From Pseudomonas sp. B21-015 (GTDB taxonomy: Bacteria > Pseudomonadota > Gammaproteobacteria > Pseudomonadales > Pseudomonadaceae): a stretch of 64,000 nucleotides of DNA. Below the pieces are notes generated by a model, which was not told the origin of the DNA, ran no database searches, and saw only the letters and a list, made by a program, of their open reading frames with translations. A program made the translations under genes and the position numbers. Shown here piece after piece: positions 59,651-64,000 of the stretch (positions within the stretch are counted from its first letter, which is position 1; each line of letters starts with the position of its first letter). The DNA lies in NCBI RefSeq assembly GCF_024749285.1, contig NZ_CP087196.1:4278001-4342000 (forward strand). Direction: 5' to 3'.

Positions 59651-59983
59651 ATGCCTGAAGAAACTGTTTTGATTGATGCGCTTCCGGTCCATCGCGATGC
59701 GGACGGCTGGTGGTCACACCCTGACTACCTATCGGAATTCGACGACGAAATCACCGAAGAGCAGTTCAACGATTGGTGCAAGCGCCACCAGGTAGAAACG
59801 AAGATCACCTGCATGGAAAGCGATGTCGACGCCGATGTGTTCGATGCCTACATGAACGACGGCCAAGTCGATTGCTCGGAGTGGGAGATTCAGCACCCCG
59901 CCGAACCTGGCTGGTTCATTCTCTCGATTCACGACGCCGAAGATGGCCCTGTCTGTGTTTGGGGGCGGAAGGTGACGCTATGA
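59651..59983 (+). CDS. Conserved acidic phage protein, paralogue of 16621-16953
   Basis: 110 residues; differs from the element 1 copy at scattered positions only (MPEETVLIDALPVHRDADGWWSHPDYLSEFDDEITEEQF...). It overlaps the ASCH gene by ATGA. Maintenance of the same acidic, Trp-rich protein in both elements supports a selected role. Confidence 0.75.
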   Translation: MPEETVLIDALPVHRDADGWWSHPDYLSEFDDEITEEQFNDWCKRHQVETKITCMESDVDADVFDAYMNDGQVDCSEWEIQHPAEPGWFILSIHDAEDGPVCVWGRKVTL

Positions 59984-60372
59984 AGGCGCTTTCAATTCGC
60001 CAGCCCTGGGCCTGGCTGATCATCCACGGCGGCAAGGACGTCGAGAACCGCTCATGGCACACGAAGCACCGTGGCCGATTTCTGGTGCACGCAGCACAGG
60101 GTATGACGCGTGCCGAGTACGCCAACGCTCACGACTTCGCCCTTGATCGCGGACTGCTACTGACGCCGTTCGAGTTGCCGTCGTTCGAAGAGCTGCAGCG
60201 CGGCGGAATCATTGGCTCCGTCGTATTGGCCAATAGCCGCGATACGAGCAAGTCGCCTTGGTACATGGGAGAAAAAGCTTTCCTCCTGGCTGACCCGAAG
60301 CCCTTGCCGTTCGTACGGCTCAAGGGTCGGCTCAACTTCTTCGAAGTGCCTGACGAACTGGTGACGCCATGA
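59980..60372 (+). CDS. ASCH-domain protein
   Basis: 130 residues from MKALSIRQPWAWLIIHGGKDVENRSWHTKHRGRFLVHAAQ, the classical ASCH/YqfB-like start (SIRQPWA, KDVENRSW, RGRFLVHA). It continues GGIIGSVVLANS and ends FVRLKGRLNFFEVPDE. ASCH domains bind RNA or modified nucleosides; some act as N4-acetylcytidine amidohydrolases. It starts with an ATGA overlap and ends with one onto the micro-ORF. Confidence 0.88.
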   Translation: MKALSIRQPWAWLIIHGGKDVENRSWHTKHRGRFLVHAAQGMTRAEYANAHDFALDRGLLLTPFELPSFEELQRGGIIGSVVLANSRDTSKSPWYMGEKAFLLADPKPLPFVRLKGRLNFFEVPDELVTP

Positions 60373-60422
60373 TCGCCCTCGCCTGGTTCGCCTACGTGTA
60401 CTGCTACAAGGGGCCGTGGTGA
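60369..60422 (+). CDS. Micro-ORF, 17 residues, YKGP end
   Basis: Encodes MIALAWFAYVYCYKGPW. It begins GACGCC-ATGA on the stop of the ASCH gene and ends touching the next gene start (TGATG). It parallels the 22-residue micro-ORF at 17312-17380, although the genes before them are unrelated. Confidence 0.55.
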   Translation: MIALAWFAYVYCYKGPW

Positions 60423-60610
60423 TGATTCCTCGCAAGGGATTGCTCCGGCGCAAGCTCGAAGCGCTGTTGATCCGCCTGGCCATCGCAATTCTGATGGGCC
60501 GGAATGTCACCCGGGCCATGGTCGTTTCCCGGCGAGACAACAACGCGATGTGGGGCATGGCTGAGCAGCTTGAAGGCATCGCCCAACGTATCAGCAAAAA
60601 CTACCAGTAA
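60422..60610 (+). CDS. Small basic protein
   Basis: 62 residues from MIPRKGLLRRKLEALLIRLAIAILMGRNVTRAMVVSRRDNNAMWGMAEQLEGIAQRI. An amphipathic or membrane-associated helix (LLIRLAIAILMG) with a basic front. It starts at the micro-ORF stop. In element 1 the same slot is disrupted: ATGACGCACCTAGC there soon meets a stop. Function unknown. Confidence 0.6.
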   Translation: MIPRKGLLRRKLEALLIRLAIAILMGRNVTRAMVVSRRDNNAMWGMAEQLEGIAQRISKNYQ

Positions 60611-60651
60611 GCCCTCTTCCACCTACCAGCCTGCCGGTGAGCGGCAAGTTG

Positions 60652-60933
60652 TCACCGGCACCACTGCGCCTCACAGGGTCTTCCGTCGTTGTCGCCGTCC
60701 ATTTCCACTCCTGGACAATTTTGCAGAAAGTTTTTGGCCTCTGCGCACGAGGTCATCTGCGAGCAATATTTGCGCCCATCACATTTGAATGGAGCCGAAA
60801 CAGGCTTCGGCGCAATCGCGACTGTAGAGGTTCTTTTTGGATTCGATAGCCGAGCCTCAGCCCAGGACTGTAATTCAGGGGAAAGTTTCCAAGCCAACAG
60901 ACCAACAACAAGCACAACCAAAATCAGTTTCAT
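60652..60933 (-). CDS. Excalibur-domain protein with N-terminal anchor
   Basis: 93 residues from MKLILVVLVVGLLAWKLSPE, a membrane anchor or signal. The C-terminal 45 residues (FKCDGRKYCSQMTSCAEAKNFLQNCPG, then MDGDNDGRPCEAQWC) are an Excalibur calcium-binding motif with the DxDxDG loop and paired cysteines. It probably faces the periplasm. It is a moron-like gene running against the array. Confidence 0.82.
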   Translation of the reverse strand: MKLILVVLVVGLLAWKLSPELQSWAEARLSNPKRTSTVAIAPKPVSAPFKCDGRKYCSQMTSCAEAKNFLQNCPGVEMDGDNDGRPCEAQWCR

Positions 60934-61011
60934 TTTGATCCATCCCTGATGAGAGACCATTTGCATTCTCACGCTGCCTGCTTTCCAGCGTAACCCACAA
61001 ATCCACACACA

Positions 61012-61032
61012 GCCTGCCAATGAATGGCGGGC
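61012..61032. promoter_or_regulatory. Hairpin leader of the 61044 gene
   Basis: Imperfect stem-loop GCCTGCCA...TGGCGGGC followed by GAGGAATCCTC-ATG. Same design as the other leaders of the array. Confidence 0.6.
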
Positions 61033-61043
61033 GAGGAATCCTC

Positions 61044-61322
61044 ATGTCAAAAGAAAATGTGTACGACGAACAAATCAGCCCTCTGGTCCATCAGATCATC
61101 AACATCTGCAAAGAGCACAACATCGCGTTGCTGCTCTCCGCTCAGCTCCAAGACGAGGACGACGAAACGCTCTACTGCACAACCATCCTCCCGGGTACTG
61201 ACGATGTCTCTGATGAGAAGTTTGTCCAGGCACTGAACATCATCAGGCCGCCCAGCCGATCCGTGATGCACATGACCACTACCCATGCCGACGGCAGCCA
61301 GACGCTGACCGCAATCATCTGA
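61044..61322 (+). CDS. Hypothetical phage accessory protein
   Basis: 92 residues from MSKENVYDEQISPLVHQIINICKEHNIALLLSAQLQDEDDETLYCTTILPG. The pattern (IINICKEHNIALLLSAQLQDEDDE, then HMTTTHADGSQTLTAII) is that of a small alpha/beta protein often seen beside phage integrases. Function unknown. GAGGAATCCTC before the ATG fixes the start. Confidence 0.7.
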   Translation: MSKENVYDEQISPLVHQIINICKEHNIALLLSAQLQDEDDETLYCTTILPGTDDVSDEKFVQALNIIRPPSRSVMHMTTTHADGSQTLTAII

Positions 61323-61338
61323 CCATCCCCACCTTCTG

Positions 61339-61353
61339 CCGCCACGCGCGGCA
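61339..61353. promoter_or_regulatory. Hairpin leader of the excisionase-like gene, element 2
   Basis: GCCGC-CACGC-GCGGC as at 18321-18335; an extra insertion (about 23 bases, with GAACCGGGCAGAGGA) separates it from the ATG here and supplies a stronger ribosome site. Confidence 0.6.
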
Positions 61354-61388
61354 TGGAGCATCAACGCCCGAACCGGGCAGAGGATTTA

Positions 61389-61601
61389 ATGAAGCGAGAA
61401 CTGATAAAGATCAGCGAGTTTCAGCGCCGGCGATGGGGCGAAAACGGAACGCCACCCTGCCCCCAGGCGATCCGCAACCACATCCGCAACGGCATGGTGC
61501 CCGGCGAGCAGATCGGAAAACTCTGGTACGTTGACTGGACCGCATTCAACCGCTCGGACGGCAACGACTTGGTGGCGATGGTATTGAAAGGAGCTGCATG
61601 A
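61389..61601 (+). CDS. Excisionase-like DNA-binding protein (element 2)
   Basis: 70 residues, almost the same as the element 1 copy (MKRELIKISEFQRRRWGENG...). ATGA overlap with the integrase. It would control excision of the prophage; because the two copies are so alike, cross-activity with element 1 is likely. Confidence 0.75.
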   Translation: MKRELIKISEFQRRRWGENGTPPCPQAIRNHIRNGMVPGEQIGKLWYVDWTAFNRSDGNDLVAMVLKGAA

Positions 61602-62713
61602 TGGCGCCACGGCCGCGCAATACTGCGAACAAAAGCCTTCCGCAGAACCTGTACTTCGATGCGCGGCGCTCGACTTATCGCTACCGGCGGCCGACCGACG
61701 GGAAGTGGTTCCAGTTCGGTGCTGACCGCATCAAAGCGATCGACGCCGCGAAGCAGTTGAACCTGGAGTTTATGCGCGGTGCTGACCTGGTCGGCGCCGT
61801 GATGTCCGCTTCATCGGAGTCGTTCGCTACCTTCCTGGACACCTACGAGCGGGACGTCCTGCCGCCGCGGGAATTGGCCAAAGGCACGCTCAGCTTGTAT
61901 GCGGTGCACTTCAGACGTTTCCGTAAGCAGTTCGAGGGCAAGGCCGTCGACCAGATATCCATTCGGATGGTCGCGGAGATGCTGGACGCTCTCACCCCGC
62001 GCACGGCCAACCAATGCCGCGCACTGCTGACGGATATCTTCAACCATGCGGCAGCCAAGGGCCTGTGTCCGGACAATCCCGCGGCTAGCACCATCAATCG
62101 AATCGAGAAGAAACTGCGCAAGCGCCATACCGTTGAAGGGCTCAAGGCAATTCGGGCAAAGGCGCCGGCCTGGCTGCAGAACGCAATCGACCTGGCACTG
62201 ATCACCGCCCAGCGGCGCACCGACATTCTGGATATGCGCTTCGATGGCGTTCGGGAAGGGTTTCTGTATGTGGTGCAGAAGAAAACAGCCAAGGCCAGTG
62301 ATGCGGCATGGATTCGATTTCGGGTGACGCCGGAACTCCAGGCAGTCATCAGCCGTTGCCGAGACGATGTCGTCTCGCCGTACCTGGTGCACCGCAAACC
62401 GGATCGCCTGAAACAGAAGCAGGCGCAGACGAAGGATCACTGGACGAAGGTTGAAGAGCGGTATTTGACTCGAGCGTTCAAGGACGCCCGGGAGGCGGCG
62501 GAATGCTACAAGGGATGGAAGGAGGAGGAGATGCCTGGCTTCCACGAAGTGCGAGCGCTGTCGCTACATCTGTACAAGAAAGCCGGAAAGGATGGGCAGA
62601 AAATCGCGGGCCATACGAGCGAGGGCATGACCAAAAACTACCAGCGGGACCACGAGGAAATCATCTGGTCCGAGGCAATTCCGGACCTGAATATCAGCGA
62701 AATCACCGGGTAG
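61598..62713 (+). CDS. int: Tyrosine recombinase / integrase of element 2
   Basis: 371 residues with the same domains and catalytic residues as the element 1 enzyme: Arg in ITAQRRTDIL, HEVRALSLHLY, AGHTSEGM and MTKNYQRDH. It ends 85 bases before the att core in tRNA-Pro. It should catalyse recombination between 20491-20538 and 62798-62845. Confidence 0.94.
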   Translation: MMAPRPRNTANKSLPQNLYFDARRSTYRYRRPTDGKWFQFGADRIKAIDAAKQLNLEFMRGADLVGAVMSASSESFATFLDTYERDVLPPRELAKGTLSLYAVHFRRFRKQFEGKAVDQISIRMVAEMLDALTPRTANQCRALLTDIFNHAAAKGLCPDNPAASTINRIEKKLRKRHTVEGLKAIRAKAPAWLQNAIDLALITAQRRTDILDMRFDGVREGFLYVVQKKTAKASDAAWIRFRVTPELQAVISRCRDDVVSPYLVHRKPDRLKQKQAQTKDHWTKVEERYLTRAFKDAREAAECYKGWKEEEMPGFHEVRALSLHLYKKAGKDGQKIAGHTSEGMTKNYQRDHEEIIWSEAIPDLNISEITG

Positions 62714-62743
62714 TTTTGCGCCAGTTTTGCGCGGGTTTTGCGC
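62713..62743 (+). repeat. Three GTTTTGCGC repeats, candidate integrase arm sites
   Basis: GTTTTGCGC at 62713-62721, 62724-62732 and 62735-62743, period 11 bases, between the integrase stop and the att core. A fourth copy lies at 20657-20665 beside the other end of the element. This is the expected layout of arm-type integrase sites. Confidence 0.7.
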
Positions 62744-62758
62744 AGACCTGAAACGAGA

Positions 62759-62792
62759 AAGGGGATCAAGCCGCTAAGTGCTTGATCCCCTT
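62759..62792. terminator. Terminator between integrase and tRNA-Pro
   Basis: AAGGGGATCAAG / CTTGATCCCCTT, 12-bp perfect stem with a 10-base loop. It can end the integrase transcript and, read leftward, the tRNA-Pro transcript. Confidence 0.8.
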
Positions 62793-62800
62793 ACGAAATA

Positions 62801-62877
62801 TGGTCGGGACGGAGTGATTCGAACACTCGACCCCTAGCACCCCATGCTAGTGCGCTACCGGACTGCGCTACGCCCCG
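62801..62877 (-). tRNA. tRNA-Pro (anticodon GGG)
   Basis: 77 nt with encoded CCA. Acceptor stem CGGGGCG/CGTCCCG, D-arm with AGTCCGGTAGC, anticodon stem CTAGC/GCTAG round loop ATGGGGT (anticodon GGG at 62841-62843), T-arm GAGTGTTCGAATCACTC. Its 3' part is the attachment site of both elements; integration recreates a full gene. Confidence 0.95.
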
Positions 62878-62966
62878 ACTAGGCGTTGACTCTGTTCCTC
62901 ATCTCGAGGAACGCTCAAGAATATATCGCAAGCTTTTGAAAACTGGAAGTATTTAAAAGCAGGAAT

Positions 62967-63323
62967 TTATTTCTTGAGGACTACCAGAACATCTTCCAGC
63001 TCCGCGATCATCTGGCGGATCATTTGTTTGTATTGGGTGGTGTCGTCTTTGGCTTCATCGCCGGACAAACGCAGGCGCGCGCCGCCGATGGTGAACCCCT
63101 GATCGTAAAGAAGCGCGCGGATCTGCCGGATCATCAGCACGTCCTGGCGCTGATAATACCGGCGGTTTCCGCGGCGTTTGACGGGGTTGAGTTGAGGAAA
63201 CTCCTGCTCCCAGTAGCGCAGCACGTGCGGCTTTACCGCACACAGCTCGCTGACTTCACCAATGGTGAAGTAGCGTTTGCCCGGGATGACGGGTAGTTCG
63301 TCGTTATGACTTGGTTCCAGCAT
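62967..63323 (-). CDS. MerR-like transcriptional regulator
   Basis: 118 residues from [19 protein letters not shown]. MerR N-terminal domain: [70 protein letters not shown] short coiled-coil end follows ([22 protein letters not shown]), with no effector-binding domain or metal cysteines. It is the conserved partner just downstream of ihfA in Pseudomonas; its first codons overlap the ihfA end. Confidence 0.92.
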   Translation of the reverse strand: MLEPSHNDELPVIPGKRYFTIGEVSELCAVKPHVLRYWEQEFPQLNPVKRRGNRRYYQRQDVLMIRQIRALLYDQGFTIGGARLRLSGDEAKDDTTQYKQMIRQMIAELEDVLVVLKK

Positions 63324-63606
63324 AAGCCTCAACTCGGGCCTTCAACTTCTGCCCTGGACGAAAGGTGACCACACGGCGAGCCGTGATCGGGATTTCTTCT
63401 CCCGTTTTCGGATTGCGGCCAGGTCGCTGGCGTTTGTCCCGAAGGTCGAAATTGCCGAAACCGGACAATTTGACTTGTTCGTTGTCTTCAAGAGCGTGCC
63501 TGATTTCTTCAAAAAACAGTTCGACCAATTCCTTGGCTTCCCGCTTGTTCAGGCCCAGCTCTTCATACAGACGTTCCGCCATCTCAGCTTTCGTCAAAGC
63601 CCCCAT
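63304..63606 (-). CDS. ihfA: Integration host factor alpha subunit
   Basis: 100 residues ([89 protein letters not shown] is its course, in short pieces). The DNA-bending arm with the Pro in GRNPKTGE is present. It lies 3 bases after pheT, the usual pheST-ihfA operon. IHF typically assists phage integrases, so this host gene is relevant to the neighbouring elements. Confidence 0.96.
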   Translation of the reverse strand: MGALTKAEMAERLYEELGLNKREAKELVELFFEEIRHALEDNEQVKLSGFGNFDLRDKRQRPGRNPKTGEEIPITARRVVTFRPGQKLKARVEAYAGTKS

Positions 63607-63609
63607 ACG

Positions 63610-64000
63610 TCACTTCCTTAACGTGGCGTTCAACCTTTGTTCGAGCGAGGTGAGGATGTTTTGCGTCGTGGTATTCACCTCATCGTCATTAAGAGTGCGC
63701 GATGGATGCTGCCAGGTCAAGCCAACTGCAAGGCTTTTTCTATGCGGATCAATGCCTTTACCCTGATACACGTCAAATAGCCTGAGGTCCGTTAGCCATT
63801 CGCCTGCATTTTCACGGATTACGTCCAGTACGGCAGTGGCCGCAATGTCTTTGTCCGCCAGCAGTGCAAGGTCACGACGCACTTCAGGAAAGCGCGATAA
63901 CTCCTGGAATTTAGGCATTTTGCCCGAAGCCACTTCGGCCAGAACCAGCTCGAAAACGAAGACCGGACGGTCGAGACCGAGGGTTTTCGACAATTCAGGG
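63610..64000 (-). CDS. pheT: Phenylalanine-tRNA ligase beta subunit, C-terminal part
   Basis: About 130 residues running off the window edge in frame (PELSKTLGLDRPVFVFEL...). Includes FPEVRRDLALLADKDI and VFDVYQGKGI-type text (LRLFDVYQGKGI) and the anticodon-binding FDX end (KSLAVGLTWQHPSRTLNDDEVNTTTQNILTSLEQRLNATLR). It charges tRNA-Phe. Incomplete only because of the window border. Confidence 0.96.
   Translation of the reverse strand, partial: PELSKTLGLDRPVFVFELVLAEVASGKMPKFQELSRFPEVRRDLALLADKDIAATAVLDVIRENAGEWLTDLRLFDVYQGKGIDPHRKSLAVGLTWQHPSRTLNDDEVNTTTQNILTSLEQRLNATLRK

Overview
The window looks like a Pseudomonas chromosome (fluorescens-type gene content: pheT-ihfA-MerR-like-tRNA-Pro order, an ArsJ/GAPDH/ArsR arsenate cluster, DUF1654 and pyocin/P2-type phage genes). 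Two integrated elements sit head to tail at the 3' end of a tRNA-Pro(GGG) gene. Host DNA lies on both sides: arsenate resistance, an EAL protein, an AraC-type regulator and a decayed aldehyde dehydrogenase on the left (1-5.7 kb), and tRNA-Pro, a MerR-like regulator, ihfA and the end of pheT on the right (62.8-64 kb).

Element 1 (about 5.71-20.54 kb) is a stripped, phage-derived island. From the left it holds a tRNA-Pro-like att copy, a 38-bp relic of a muramidase gene, a type VI secretion (T6SS) operon (vgrG, DUF4123 adaptor, lipoprotein, class 3 lipase effector), an IS3-family insertion that removed the start of a yejK/ndpA gene, an array of small phage accessory genes (including a HEPN-like gene and a frameshifted class III nucleotide-cyclase-like gene), then an excisionase-like gene, a tyrosine integrase and the middle att copy.

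Element 2 (about 20.49-62.85 kb) looks like a near-complete prophage. Next to its left att it carries a second T6SS cargo (unknown protein, PAAR protein, small ORF, lambda-R-like muramidase, exported immunity candidate). Then, on the minus strand, come spanins and a GH19 endolysin, a P2-like contractile tail, a lambda/Mu-mosaic head (ClpP-capsid fusion, lambda-type portal, gpW, GpA terminase), a holin, a Q-like antiterminator, an internal third tyrosine recombinase, DnaB, an O-like initiator, and CII- and Cro-like regulators. On the plus strand lie CI, a Schlafen-like AlbA_2 ATP-binding gene in the moron slot, and a long accessory array (cytosine methylase, ASCH protein, many small ORFs) ending in an excisionase-like gene and an integrase that closely match those of element 1.

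The strongest observations are: (i) the tandem accretion, with T6SS effector cargo in the att-proximal slot of both elements; (ii) a recurring cassette design in both accessory arrays, with small GC hairpins just before the Shine-Dalgarno of many small ORFs, shared boundary sequences, one minus-strand cassette present three times, and a conserved 17-22 residue micro-ORF; (iii) five GWAC-N5-GTWC operators marking both early promoter regions; (iv) a set of CGTTAC-N1..3-GTAACG palindromes confined to the late region; (v) three helically phased TAACCGGTTA palindromes; and (vi) a release-factor-2-like +1 frameshift site in the tail gene pair E/E'. Everything here comes from reading the sequence; no database search was possible.
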